64,000 bases of DNA from Acidimangrovimonas pyrenivorans (GTDB lineage Bacteria; Pseudomonadota; Alphaproteobacteria; Rhodobacterales; Rhodobacteraceae). Numbering within the stretch: the first letter of the stretch is position 1; each line of letters begins with the position of its first letter. The stretch spans positions 186,001 through 250,000 of the forward strand of contig NZ_JBHRSK010000002.1 of NCBI RefSeq assembly GCF_042643245.1. Reading direction: 5' to 3'. The notes beneath the pieces were generated by a model that had not been told where the DNA came from, did not search any database, and saw nothing but the letters and a program-made list of their open reading frames with translations. A program made the translations under genes and the position numbers. This document shows, piece by piece, positions 8,747-17,234 of this stretch.

Positions 8747-10033
8747 ATGATCAGCACCGAACGCACCCGCCGCGGCATGACGGCCGTCCTTTCCGGCGAG
8801 CGCCGCGGTTTCCTTGGCAAGCTCCTCTTCGTCGGCCCGGCGGTGATCGCCTCGATCGCCTATATGGACCCGGGCAACTACGCCACGAACATCCAGGCCG
8901 GCGCCGGCTACGGCTACATGCTGCTCTGGGTGGTGCTGCTGGCCAACCTGATCGCGATGCTGTTCCAGGCGCTGTCGGCCCGGCTGGGCATCGTCACCGG
9001 CAAGAACCTGGCCGAGATGTCGCGCGACCATTTCCCCAAGCCAGTGGTCTGGACGATGTGGGCGGTCAGCGAGGTGGCGGCGATGGCGACCGATCTGGCC
9101 GAGTTCCTCGGCGGCGCGATCGGCCTGGCGCTGCTGTTCGACCTGCCGCTGTTCTGGGGCATGGTCGTCACCGCCATCGTCACCTACGGCATCCTGATCT
9201 TCGAGCGGAAGGGGTTCCGGCCGATGGAGCTGATCATCGGCACGATGGTCGCCATCATCGGGCTGTGCTACCTGATCGAGCTGCTGATCGCGCCGGTGAA
9301 CTGGAGCGCGGCGGCAACCGGGCTGGTGACGCCCAACCTGCCCGACGCCACCGCCCTGACCATCGCCGTCGGCATCATCGGCGCCACGGTGATGCCGCAC
9401 GCGATCTACCTGCATTCCGGCCTGACCCAGACCCGCGCCGTGATCCGCAACGACGCCGAGCGCCGCAAGGTGCTGCGCTTCTCGAATATCGAGGTGGTCG
9501 TCGCGCTGGCCATCGCCGGCATGGTCAACATGGCGATGGTGATGATGGCGGCCAGCGCCTTCCACCAGGGCCATAGCGAGGTGGCCGAGATCGAGACCGC
9601 CTATCATACCCTGACGCCGTTGCTGGGCGCCGCCGCGGCCTCGGTCTTCCTCGTCTCGCTGATCACCTCGGGGATTTCCAGCTCGGTGGTCGGCACCATG
9701 GCCGGGCAGATGATCATGCAGGGCTTCCTGCATTTCCGGGTCCCGGTCTGGCTGCGCCGGCTGGTGACCATGGTGCCGGCCTTCGCCGTGGTGGCGATCG
9801 GCTACAACGCCACCGACGCGCTGGTTCTGAGCCAGGTCGTGCTGTCGATCGCCCTGCCGGTGCCGATGATCGCGCTGATCATCTTCACCTCGCGCCGCGA
9901 CGTGATGGGCGACTATGCCAGCGGCCCGCTGACCCGCATCCTCGCCTATGTCGGCGCAGCCGCGGTGCTGGGGCTGAACTTCGTGCTGCTGGCCCAGACC
10001 TTCGGCGTGCCGATCCCGTTCCTCGTGAACTGA
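8747..10033 (+). CDS. mntH: Nramp-family Mn(II)/H+ symporter
   Basis: This 428-residue inner-membrane transporter has about eleven hydrophobic segments. The hallmark DPGN metal-binding motif is in helix 1 (YMDPGNYATNIQAGAGYGY), and the helix 6 motif MPHAIYLHS supplies the second metal ligand set (VMPHAIY). EVAAMATDLAEF is also characteristic. It imports Mn(II), and possibly Fe(II), with protons. A shorter start at codon 11 (MTAVLSGERRGF) is possible because the ribosome site before 8747 is weak. It is divergent from mntR and preceded by the palindromic box. Confidence 0.95.
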   Translation: MISTERTRRGMTAVLSGERRGFLGKLLFVGPAVIASIAYMDPGNYATNIQAGAGYGYMLLWVVLLANLIAMLFQALSARLGIVTGKNLAEMSRDHFPKPVVWTMWAVSEVAAMATDLAEFLGGAIGLALLFDLPLFWGMVVTAIVTYGILIFERKGFRPMELIIGTMVAIIGLCYLIELLIAPVNWSAAATGLVTPNLPDATALTIAVGIIGATVMPHAIYLHSGLTQTRAVIRNDAERRKVLRFSNIEVVVALAIAGMVNMAMVMMAASAFHQGHSEVAEIETAYHTLTPLLGAAAASVFLVSLITSGISSSVVGTMAGQMIMQGFLHFRVPVWLRRLVTMVPAFAVVAIGYNATDALVLSQVVLSIALPVPMIALIIFTSRRDVMGDYASGPLTRILAYVGAAAVLGLNFVLLAQTFGVPIPFLVN

Positions 10034-10225
10034 GCCGGGGCGGGACAAGAGCCATTGCGGGGCGGGCCGGGTCAGGCGCCGCCCCCCGTCTTCTTCGCGA
10101 TGCTCGCCGGCGGTTCGGGAGGGGACACCCGGCCCCTCGCCCCCGGCTATCGGCGATGGGAAGAGGGGCGCATTGTGCTGCCAGCGTTTCGCGCCGGGCC
10201 GGTCCCGGTCACGCCGGCCGCGGCC

Positions 10226-10981
10226 TCAGGCGGTGGCGGCCATGCTTTCGATCTGGGCGACGATCCGCTCCATCATCAGCCGCCCGTATTCGGCGTTGGC
10301 ATGCAGCCGATCCGGCTGGCCATCGCTCAGCACCACCTGCTTGGCATAGGCGTCCTTGAGCAAGCCGTCCGGCCCGACCACCTCCGGCGGGTTCTCGACC
10401 AGGGGCAGGTCCCGCCGGGCGAGCCATGCCCGGAACTGCTTGCGCGCCGCGCCATCGACCGCCGCCAGTACGTCGACCGGGATGCAGGGCTCGCGCGTCG
10501 ACCATTCCCGCCGCGGCGGCGGGCATTCGATGACGAAGAACCGGACCCCCGTCTTCTTCAGCTGCGACAGCAGGGCGCGGACATGGCGCTGATCGTTGCG
10601 GATCATCGCGTCGAGCACCGCGCGCGACACGGGGCGCGACGCGGGGCGCGACGCGGGGCGACGGCCCGGCCCGGCCAGGGCCGCCGGCGCGGCCTCCTTC
10701 CAGAACGGATTGCGGTAGATGCGGGCGAAATGCGTCCCCATGCAGATGCCCCAGAGATCGGCTGGGTCGAAATGGCGCTTGCCGGTGAACCGCTCGAGAT
10801 TCGCGGCATATTCGGGCAGGGTGAATTCGACCACGCCCTTGCGGATCGCGCTGAACGGCTTGACCACCTTCGCGGCGGTGCCGAACGGCCCGACATGGAT
10901 CTCATGCGCCCCCTGCCCGAGGGCGTCGAGCCCGTATTTCAGCGCCGGCGTATGCGAGTTGCCACCAATAAACAGCTTCAT
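10226..10981 (-). CDS. SGNH-hydrolase-like protein paired with GSCFA gene
   Basis: This 251-residue protein opens with MKLFIGGNSHTPAL, a GNSH block like block I of SGNH/GDSL hydrolases. It ends with LSDGQPDRLHANAEYGRLM, which resembles the DxxH block V. RFFVIECPPPRRE in the middle resembles the block containing the conserved N/P. It has no signal peptide. It overlaps the GSCFA gene by four bases (ATGA), so the two are translated together. Family members act on acylated sugars, but the substrate here is unknown. An unusual run of Arg/Pro/Ala repeats (RPASRPASRPVSRA, about 108-121) lies in the middle. Confidence 0.6.
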   Translation of the reverse strand: MKLFIGGNSHTPALKYGLDALGQGAHEIHVGPFGTAAKVVKPFSAIRKGVVEFTLPEYAANLERFTGKRHFDPADLWGICMGTHFARIYRNPFWKEAAPAALAGPGRRPASRPASRPVSRAVLDAMIRNDQRHVRALLSQLKKTGVRFFVIECPPPRREWSTREPCIPVDVLAAVDGAARKQFRAWLARRDLPLVENPPEVVGPDGLLKDAYAKQVVLSDGQPDRLHANAEYGRLMMERIVAQIESMAATA

Positions 10982-12045
10982 CGGCCAAATGCTTCCAGGA
11001 TTTCCTCGTCACAGACGACATCGTCGGGATCGGCCTCGGGCGCCGGCCCGGGCCGGGCCGCGGCCTTCGGTTGCGCCGCGACGTCGGCGCCCTTGCCGCG
11101 ATGGGCGGCGAAGAACACCTCCATCACCGATTTCACCCCGTCCGGCGCGACCGTGCGCAGGTTCGGCATGTAGAACATCGCCCGCATCGGGTGCGAGGCG
11201 ACCAGCTCATAGGACGGGAAGTAATCGACCGCGTCATACTTGGCCCGCAGCTCGCCGCAGACGGCACGGAGCACCGACTTGGAATAGACCGTGGCGCTGA
11301 GGACGTGATCGTCCGTGGCCGTGGCGGTCAGCGGCACCGGCGAGACGGTGAACAGGAACTTCATCTCCGGGTTCTCGGCCCGCGCCAGCGCGATCACCTC
11401 CTCGGCATCGGCCATCACCTCGCTGAAGGTGAAGTTCTTGAACCGGTAGCGTTCGGGATCGAAGCTGCCGCCGATGGTGCCGGGACAGGTTGGCAGGATG
11501 GCGCCGTCCTCGACGCATTCCCAGGCCTCGGTCAGGCCGAAGGTGAAGACGAACAGGTCGGCCTGCCTGAGAATCCCCGCGACCTGCGACAGGTGATAGG
11601 CGCGGTCGGCCTCCATTTCCGCCAGCGAGGCGAAGCCGTCGGGCTCGATCGACGGCCGGAACGGATCGCGCACCCGGCCCTTGTCGTCGGTCCAGGCGTT
11701 TTCCTTCGGCGTGAACTCCCCGCGCGCACGCCGGAGCAGCTGCAACAGCTGGCGGACGGAATAGACGTTGCCGTAGCGCGCGGAATAGAGATCGAAGCCG
11801 TAATCGTGATACTGCGCCTCCGGCAGCAGCGGCGGCGGCGGCTCGACATCCAGGAAATTGTATCCCCGGCGCTTGAACTGGGCGCCGATATGTTGGGCAA
11901 AACAGCTGCCCGCGGCGGCGATCACCTCGGATTTCGAGATGATGAACCGGGGCGTGTAGAGATCGCTGAAATGCAAGGGGGAAACTTCCCCGACGGCAGA
12001 GCGCCAAAAGGCCTTTCTGCCTTGGGTTTCATAAGGGTTGGACAC
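10978..12045 (-). CDS. GSCFA-domain protein
   Basis: This 355-residue protein carries the eponymous AGSCFAQHI at about residue 45, then ADLFVFTFGLTEAWE and LFTVSPVPLTAT, all standard for the GSCFA domain, an SGNH-related fold. Its last 40 residues are a low-complexity Ala/Pro/Asp tail. GSCFA proteins are widespread in alphaproteobacteria and often sit near glycan or O-antigen genes; their reaction is not established. It is the upstream gene of an ATGA-overlapping pair with the SGNH-like protein. Confidence 0.85.
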   Translation of the reverse strand: MSNPYETQGRKAFWRSAVGEVSPLHFSDLYTPRFIISKSEVIAAAGSCFAQHIGAQFKRRGYNFLDVEPPPPLLPEAQYHDYGFDLYSARYGNVYSVRQLLQLLRRARGEFTPKENAWTDDKGRVRDPFRPSIEPDGFASLAEMEADRAYHLSQVAGILRQADLFVFTFGLTEAWECVEDGAILPTCPGTIGGSFDPERYRFKNFTFSEVMADAEEVIALARAENPEMKFLFTVSPVPLTATATDDHVLSATVYSKSVLRAVCGELRAKYDAVDYFPSYELVASHPMRAMFYMPNLRTVAPDGVKSVMEVFFAAHRGKGADVAAQPKAAARPGPAPEADPDDVVCDEEILEAFGR

Positions 12046-12196
12046 GTCGACCCCACATATTTTCTACGTCTTCGTCATGCAGCAAACTGGCCTCACGGTA
12101 GGCCGCGTGCGGCGGGTTGGCAACTCCCGGATTAGCTGCGGCGCCGCGAAATGCCATCGACGGGAAACGGTGCCTGCTCCATAGGCAGGGCGAGGC

Positions 12197-12224
12197 GGCG
12201 CGACCGGTATGGGCCGGTCGCGCC
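12197..12224 (-). terminator. GC hairpin after the glyoxalase-fold gene
   Basis: Perfect 11-base arms GGCGCGACCGG and CCGGTCGCGCC enclose a six-base loop just beyond the stop at 12229 on the minus strand. No T-run follows, so it may stabilise the mRNA end or terminate weakly. Confidence 0.5.
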
Positions 12225-12228
12225 CTGC

Positions 12229-12657
12229 TCAGATCTCGATCTCGAGATGCGGCCGGCCGTCCGAGGTCCGCTCGCGCGAGGTGCCGGAAGGGCCGACGGT
12301 GCCCTGGATGCGCTTGCGGAAGTTCGAGAAGCTGTCGAAGGTCACGACATCGACCGCCTCGTCGAGTTCGAGCTCGAGCCGGAACCAGCCGGCGCCGGTC
12401 ATCTTCACCGCGACGACCGTGGCGATGAAGGGCTGGCCCAGGTAGCGACCGATGACGCGGCCGCCCGGGGTCCAGTCCTCCGGCGGGGCGTTGCCCAGCG
12501 CGGCGTGGAAAGTGTTCCAGTCGCGATAGCCGTGCTGGCGGGCGACCAGCTCCAGCGCCTTGCTGTGGCCGATCTCCTGGCCCTCGGCCTGGAGCTGGGC
12601 GCGCAGCCGCTTGGCCTGGGCCTTGGCCTCGGCGACGGTGGGAAGCCGCGCGCTCAT
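12229..12657 (-). CDS. Glyoxalase-superfamily core domain protein
   Basis: This 142-residue protein begins MSARLPTVAEAKAQAKRLRA and contains GHSKALELVARQHGYRDWNT, the pattern of the small 'glyoxalase superfamily protein' domain common in Rhodobacterales. The second half is beta-rich (PFIATVVAVKMTGAGWFRLE). No metal-binding His/Glu set typical of true glyoxalase I is obvious, so an enzyme activity cannot be claimed. The start overlaps the MATE stop by four bases (ATGA), indicating coupling. Confidence 0.7.
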   Translation of the reverse strand: MSARLPTVAEAKAQAKRLRAQLQAEGQEIGHSKALELVARQHGYRDWNTFHAALGNAPPEDWTPGGRVIGRYLGQPFIATVVAVKMTGAGWFRLELELDEAVDVVTFDSFSNFRKRIQGTVGPSGTSRERTSDGRPHLEIEI

Positions 12658-14054
12658 GCCCGGCCCTCCACCGGCGCCGCGGCCACCGGCAGCACGCCCC
12701 AGCGCAGCGACTGCCGCCGTGCGCCGCGCGCCAGCACCAGCACCGTCAGCACCGCGAGCAGCGCGTCGCTGGCCGGCCCGGCCCACCAGATCGCCCCGGC
12801 GCCGATGCCCAGCGCCAAGGCGAAGGTCAGCGGGATGGCGAAGAGGTAGGGCTTGGCGAGGCTCAGCAGCGCCGCCCGGGGGGCGTCGCCGATGGCCTGG
12901 AAATGGGTGGCGATCATCCGCAGCGGACCGGCGAACAGGAACAGTGCAACCATCACCGGCAGGATCTCCGCCACCTTCGCCACCACCGCCGGATCGGCGA
13001 CGAAGCCCGCCCCGATCCGCGCCGCGAACAGGCTGACGCAAAGTTGCACCGCCAGGCAGAAAACCAGCGCCGCGCCGAGCGCGAAACGCAGGCTGGCGCC
13101 GGTGCGCCGCGCCAGCCCGGCGCCGTGGTTGTTGCCGGTGATCGTCTGCATCGCCTGCGACAGCCCGATCAGCGGCAGGATGGCGAAGGTCATCACCCGG
13201 GTCGCGATGCCGTAGGCCGAGACGGTGACGGCGTAATCCGGGCTCTGCGCCATCTGCAACGCGGACAGGATCGCGGTCGAGCCGAGCGCGACGCCGATGA
13301 AGTTCAGGCTCTGCGGCGCGCCCAGCGCGAGGATGGCGCGCCACGGCCGGGCGGTGGCCCGGCGCAGCACCGCCGCCGGGTGCAGCGCGCTGCGGCCCCG
13401 GACGCGGAAGGCGAGGATCAGGGCAAGGCCCAGCGCCTGCGCCGCCACCGTGCCATAGGCCGAGCCGGCGACGCCGTGATGGAACACCGCGATCAGGACG
13501 TAATCGAAGCCGATATTGGCCAGCGAGACCAAGAGGCTCATCGCCGCCATCATGCCGACATGGCCCTCGTTGCGCAGCGCGTCGACATTGACCGCCAGCA
13601 CGAAGTAGAGCGGTGCCCAGAGCACCAGGATGCGCAGGTAGGTTCCGGCCATCCCGGCGATCATGGCATCGCCGCCGGCGGCGGTGCGGACCACGGCGCC
13701 GCCGACCAGCAGATAGGCCGCGATCAGCGCCAGCGCGACGGTCACGGCCAGCCAATGGGCGCCGGCAAAGACCGCCTGCGCCAAGTCGAGACGCCGGGCG
13801 CCGAGATGGCGGGCCAGCAGGCTGGACATGCCGCCGGCGACCAGCGTCGCGCAGGCGACGATCAGCATGTAGAGGGGGAAGACAAGGGTGACCGCCGCCA
13901 GGGCGTCCTGGCCGACGTAATGACCCAGGAACAGGGCATCGGCCACGTTCAGCAGCCCGTTCATCCCCATCACGAAGATGATCGGCGGCGCGGTCTTGGC
14001 GAAGAGGGCCGGTATCGGGCCCTCGAGATAATGGTTGCGAGACGGATCGGACAT
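12654..14054 (-). CDS. MATE-family multidrug/cation exporter
   Basis: Starting at 14054 (MSDPSRNHYLEGPIP) gives 466 residues with about twelve membrane segments in two similar halves. Recognisable parts are PIIFVMGMNGLLNVADALFLG in helix 1-2 (first 15 residues PIIFVMGMNGLLNVA), LLARHLGARRLDLAQ and, in the second half, TVSAYGIATRVMTFAILPLIGLSQA (SAYGIATRVMTFAILP). MATE proteins export drugs and organic cations using Na+ or H+. The open frame continues to 14237, but the extension has no membrane or signal character. It is upstream of, and overlapping with, the glyoxalase-fold gene. Confidence 0.9.
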   Translation of the reverse strand: MSDPSRNHYLEGPIPALFAKTAPPIIFVMGMNGLLNVADALFLGHYVGQDALAAVTLVFPLYMLIVACATLVAGGMSSLLARHLGARRLDLAQAVFAGAHWLAVTVALALIAAYLLVGGAVVRTAAGGDAMIAGMAGTYLRILVLWAPLYFVLAVNVDALRNEGHVGMMAAMSLLVSLANIGFDYVLIAVFHHGVAGSAYGTVAAQALGLALILAFRVRGRSALHPAAVLRRATARPWRAILALGAPQSLNFIGVALGSTAILSALQMAQSPDYAVTVSAYGIATRVMTFAILPLIGLSQAMQTITGNNHGAGLARRTGASLRFALGAALVFCLAVQLCVSLFAARIGAGFVADPAVVAKVAEILPVMVALFLFAGPLRMIATHFQAIGDAPRAALLSLAKPYLFAIPLTFALALGIGAGAIWWAGPASDALLAVLTVLVLARGARRQSLRWGVLPVAAAPVEGRA

Positions 14055-14233
14055 CGCTCTGCATTCCTCATGCGTCGATCTCGCTTCGGTGGATGGGACC
14101 CGCATTGCCACCCGCGCGAGACGCGGAGGGGAACAGAGAGTGTATCTCGAGCAGAACTTCACCAAGACATTGCTGTCCGCGGGTGGCAGGCGTCTGCAGC
14201 CGCCCGAGCCCTTAGACGGTCGCGGCGCTTCGG

Positions 14234-15043
14234 TCAAGCCTGTTTCGACGATGGCCGTTCCGCCCTGTCCCCCGCCGCGACCGGGCGCAGATCGGTCAGC
14301 AGGCCGAGCCCGATCAGCCCGGACAGCGCCGCGCCGATGTCCAGATCGGGCGCGGCGCGCAGGGCGGTTTCGGCGGCGTCGGTCAGGCTGCTGCCGGCGG
14401 CGAGGGCGAGCAGGAACCGCGCCGGCCCCGGCGGCAGCAGGCGCAGCTCGACCGTGGCTTCCGGCCGGGCGATCAGCACCGTCTCGCCGCAGGTCAGGTC
14501 GATCGCGCCCGGCGGAGCCTGCCCCGTGTTCGCCTGCCAGATCGTCCCGGCCGGGTAATCGGAGGTCACGATCCGGCAGGACGGGTGCAACGCGGCCCCC
14601 AGCATCGGCAGGTATTCCGGCGCCGTCGCCGCCAGCGCCTCTTGGCTGATCGGGGCGGCCTCGGGGGCGTGATAGGCCTCGAGCCAGGCGCGTTCGACCC
14701 GGGCGACATCGCCAATGTAAGGATAATCGGCCAGCGGCGGGAAACCGTCGAGGAAGGTGGCGAACCCGGCGCCGTAGCGCAACATGATCGGGCTGTCCGG
14801 CGGGTTGGCGGTGACGAAAATCCGGGCGGCGGCGCGGAAGAACCGCTCGCCCACCAGCCGCTGCACCACCGGGTAGGCCGCGGCCAGCGCGTCGATCAGG
14901 CTGGAGACGACGTTGTTGCGATAGACGGCGAAGCGGCGCGGGCTGGGCTGGCCGTCCGGCCCCACCAGCCCGTCGGGCACCGCCGCCTCGGGGTCGAGCA
15001 GCGCCGCGCCGAATCCCGCCTGCCGGTCACGAAGCGGCAGCAT
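14234..15043 (-). CDS. bufC: Bufferin maturation partner, DUF2063 family
   Basis: This 269-residue protein has the DUF2063 N-terminal domain seen in RFAVYRNNVVSSLIDALA, YPVVQRLVGERFF and later DYPYIGDVARVERAW. In bufferin biosynthesis BufC partners the MNIO enzyme BufB and is thought to present the precursor. It overlaps bufB by 17 bases if translation begins at 15043 (MLPLRDRQAGF); a start at 15067 is possible. Its presence with bufB, bufA and DoxX makes the assignment secure as a locus. Confidence 0.85.
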   Translation of the reverse strand: MLPLRDRQAGFGAALLDPEAAVPDGLVGPDGQPSPRRFAVYRNNVVSSLIDALAAAYPVVQRLVGERFFRAAARIFVTANPPDSPIMLRYGAGFATFLDGFPPLADYPYIGDVARVERAWLEAYHAPEAAPISQEALAATAPEYLPMLGAALHPSCRIVTSDYPAGTIWQANTGQAPPGAIDLTCGETVLIARPEATVELRLLPPGPARFLLALAAGSSLTDAAETALRAAPDLDIGAALSGLIGLGLLTDLRPVAAGDRAERPSSKQA

Positions 15044-15932
15044 GGCGCAGCCCCTCCTGGACGACATCGGCCATCACCGCCTCGGCCCGCCGCGCCTCGG
15101 CGAAAAGCTCGGGCCATGTCGGCACCTCGGCATCCCATTCGATCAGCGTCGGCAGCGGCCCGGTCAGCGACAGGGCATAGGCGTAGAGGTCCCAGACCTC
15201 GGCATCGACCGGCCGGTCATGGGTGTCGATCAAGAGCGGCCGGCCGGCCTCGTCTGCGTCCGGCGTGAAGCCGGCGAGGTGGATTTCCTGCACCTGCACC
15301 AGCGGGTAGCGGGCGATGTAGTCGCGCGGCTGCCAGTCCTGGTTGGTGGCCGAGACATGGACGTTGTTGACGTCGAGCAGCAGGCCGCAGCCCGTCCGCC
15401 GCGCCACCTCGGCGATGAAATCGACCTCGTCCCAGCTGCTCTCGGCGAAACTCAGGTAGGTCGAGGGGTTTTCCAGCAGCATCTGCCGGCCCAGCGCCGC
15501 CTGCACCGCGTCGATATGGGCGCAGACCCGGGCCAGGGTCTCGTCGGTATAGGGCACCGGCAGCAGATCGTTGAGAAAGCCGGTGTCATGGGTCGACCAG
15601 GCGAGGTGTTCCGAGAACATCGCCGGGTGGTAACGCTCGATCAGCGCCTTGAGCCGGGCCAGGTGGTCGCGGTCGAGCGGCCGGTCGGCGCCGATCGACA
15701 GGCCGACGCCGTGCAGCGACAGCGGGTAGTCGGCCCGGATCGTTTCGAGATAGCGATGCGGCGGGCCGCCGGCGCCCATGTAGTTCTCGGCATGGATCTC
15801 GAAGAAACCGATATCCGGACGGGTGTCGAGGATGTCGCGGTAATGCTGCGGCTTCAGCCCGACGCCGGCGCGCGGCGGAAGCGTCTCGTGGCCGGGCGCT
15901 TCGTGGCCGGGATCGCGGTCAGGTCTGGTCAT
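15027..15932 (-). CDS. bufB: MNIO-family bufferin-modifying enzyme (DUF692)
   Basis: MNIO enzymes are iron-dependent oxidases with a TIM-barrel fold that modify cysteines in copper-binding RiPPs. This 301-residue protein shows the expected metal-ligand segments: FFEIHAENYMG, SLHGVGLSIG, HLAWS, LLENPSTYL, LLLDVNNVHV, EIHLAGF and the TLIEWDAEVP ending. It is transcribed divergently from bufA, whereas bufA, bufB, bufC and the DoxX gene usually form a single operon. An ECF-like promoter element lies upstream at 15979-16006. A start at 15998 is possible but adds a basic, unconserved extension. Confidence 0.92.
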   Translation of the reverse strand: MTRPDRDPGHEAPGHETLPPRAGVGLKPQHYRDILDTRPDIGFFEIHAENYMGAGGPPHRYLETIRADYPLSLHGVGLSIGADRPLDRDHLARLKALIERYHPAMFSEHLAWSTHDTGFLNDLLPVPYTDETLARVCAHIDAVQAALGRQMLLENPSTYLSFAESSWDEVDFIAEVARRTGCGLLLDVNNVHVSATNQDWQPRDYIARYPLVQVQEIHLAGFTPDADEAGRPLLIDTHDRPVDAEVWDLYAYALSLTGPLPTLIEWDAEVPTWPELFAEARRAEAVMADVVQEGLRHAAAS

Positions 15933-15978
15933 GGTTTCCTCCCTTGGCGGGCGGGCGGCAAGGCGCCCCACGGGGAAA

Positions 15979-16006
15979 GGACTGCCCGGCCCCCACATGC
16001 GTTACG
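15979..16006 (-). promoter_or_regulatory. Candidate ECF-sigma promoter for bufBC
   Basis: On the minus strand CGTAAC (16006-16001) is followed after 18 bases by GTCC (15982-15979), about 47 bases before the bufB ATG. The same two-part pattern precedes bufA and the anti-sigma gene. Confidence 0.5.
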
Positions 16007-16100
16007 GCGGGGCGGATCGCGTTTTCGTGAGCGCCGCCCCAGGCAGCGCGCAGCCGGACCCCGGGCCCCGGCAGAGGCCCGTCGCAAATATCACGGCTGC

Positions 16101-16138
16101 GTTACCGCTGTAACGGCGGGCCGCCCTGGGGGGTCGAC
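16101..16138 (+). promoter_or_regulatory. Candidate ECF-sigma promoter for bufA
   Basis: TGTAAC (16109-16114) is followed after 18 bases by GTCGAC (16133-16138), about 46 bases before the bufA ATG. The -35-like element is half of an inverted repeat GTTAC-CGCT-GTAAC (16101-16114), so a second, divergent element may be read by the same factor. Confidence 0.5.
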
Positions 16139-16184
16139 CCCGGCAGAAGGCACGGTGCCTTCGCAACCAGGAGGAAACAGACCC

Positions 16185-16478
16185 ATGACCATGCATACGC
16201 GCAGCCTGATGATCGCCGCCGCCCTGACCACCGGGATCGCCGCGAGCACGGCCACGCCGGCCGCCGCCGCCGGGCAGGAGAAATGCTACGGCGTCGCGCT
16301 CGCTGGGCAGAACGACTGCAAGGCCGGCCCCGGCACCACCTGCGCCGGCACCTCGAAGGTCGACTACCAGGGCAACTCGTTCAAGCTGGTCCCCGAGGGC
16401 ACCTGCACCTCGATGGAGCTGCCGGGCAACCGGATGGGCTCGCTGACGCCGCTCGAGCGCGACATGCCCAAGAGCTGA
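16185..16478 (+). CDS. bufA: Bufferin precursor (DUF2282), Cys-containing RiPP
   Basis: The 97-residue precursor has a Sec-type signal peptide (to about residue 28, ending TPAAAA). The core carries four cysteines in CYGVALAGQNDC, TTCAGTSKVDYQGNSF and EGTC, the pattern of BufA1. After modification of the cysteines such peptides bind copper in the periplasm. A strong ribosome site, AGGAGG, precedes the ATG. A hairpin follows before the DoxX gene. The modifying genes bufBC lie on the opposite strand across a 252-base spacer. Confidence 0.9.
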   Translation: MTMHTRSLMIAAALTTGIAASTATPAAAAGQEKCYGVALAGQNDCKAGPGTTCAGTSKVDYQGNSFKLVPEGTCTSMELPGNRMGSLTPLERDMPKS

Positions 16479-16509
16479 CGCGGCCGGACAGGGCCCTGAT
16501 CAGTTCCCC

Positions 16510-16542
16510 GGATGCGCCCCCGGAGCCCCGTGGGGCGCATCC
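16510..16542. terminator. Intercistronic hairpin between bufA and DoxX gene
   Basis: Perfect 11-base arms GGATGCGCCCC and GGGGCGCATCC enclose an 11-base loop, between the bufA stop and the next gene. With no T-run, it probably stabilises bufA mRNA or partly stops transcription, raising precursor output over the membrane protein. Confidence 0.6.
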
Positions 16543-16571
16543 CTCCCCGCCCGGTCGAGAAAGGACATAAC

Positions 16572-17153
16572 ATGCGCCGCGCCCTCACCGCCCTTTTCGC
16601 CCCGCAGAACCGGCCCGGACCGGCCGGCGCCAGCGCGCTGTCGCTGCTCGCGCGGTTGGTCTTCGCCTCGGTCCTGCTGCGGTTTTTCCTCAGTTCCTTC
16701 GCCACCAAGATCGACGGCTTCGGCCTGTCGGCCGGCGCCTATGTCCAGATCCTGCCGCGGCAGATGGAGGCGGCGGGCTACGATCCGGCGATGCTTTCCT
16801 GGCCGCTGCACCTCGTCGTCGGCGCCGGCACCCTGGCCGAGCTGATGCTGCCGCTGCTCGTCGTTCTGGGCCTTGCCACGCGGCCGGCGGCGCTGGCAAT
16901 GCTTGGCTTCGTCGCGGTGATGTCGCTGACCGACATCTACGGCCACGGCATCGAGGCCGCCACCATCGGGCACCTGTTCGACACCGACCCCTACGGCACG
17001 ATCCTCGACCAGCGCCTGATGTGGGGCTTCGTGCTGCTGGTGCCGCTGTGGCTGGGCGGCGGCGCGGTCTCGCTCGACGCCCTGCTCTGGCCGCGGCTGC
17101 GGCGCTGGCTGGGGCGGCCCGGGCCGGGCCTTGCCCCCGGCCACCACGCCTGA
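16572..17153 (+). CDS. bufD: DoxX-family membrane protein of the bufferin locus
   Basis: This 193-residue protein has about four hydrophobic segments (LSLLARLVFASVLLRFFLSS, LVVGAGTLAELMLPLLVVLG and two more) typical of DoxX proteins. DoxX members are the usual fourth component of bufferin operons, probably acting in the membrane in redox or copper handling. Its start at 16572 follows GAGAAAGGA. It ends just before a bidirectional terminator. The name bufD rests on gene context. Confidence 0.8.
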   Translation: MRRALTALFAPQNRPGPAGASALSLLARLVFASVLLRFFLSSFATKIDGFGLSAGAYVQILPRQMEAAGYDPAMLSWPLHLVVGAGTLAELMLPLLVVLGLATRPAALAMLGFVAVMSLTDIYGHGIEAATIGHLFDTDPYGTILDQRLMWGFVLLVPLWLGGGAVSLDALLWPRLRRWLGRPGPGLAPGHHA

Positions 17154-17175
17154 TCCCGCTCCGACGCCTGCATGA

Positions 17176-17210
17176 CAAAGCCCCGGCCGGGTAACGACGG
17201 CCGGGGCTTT
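17176..17210. terminator. Bidirectional rho-independent terminator
   Basis: The arms GCCCCGGCC (17180-17188) and GGCCGGGGC (17199-17207) are perfect, with AAA before and TTT after. The structure therefore serves both the bufA-DoxX transcript and the convergent sigma/anti-sigma transcript. Confidence 0.85.
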
Positions 17211-17234
17211 CGCATTGGCGGCGGCGCGGCCGGG

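Noticed and set aside
8708..10048. 446-codon minus-strand frame
   Set aside because: It is antisense to mntH and consists of His/Asp/Arg/Gln-rich low-complexity sequence.
12229..14064. 611-codon frame spanning MATE and glyoxalase-fold genes
   Set aside because: Only its C-terminal 142 codons are the real glyoxalase-fold gene; the upstream part is the wrong frame of the MATE gene.
12903..14558. 551-codon plus-strand frame
   Set aside because: It is antisense to the MATE gene and bufC, with no recognisable domain.
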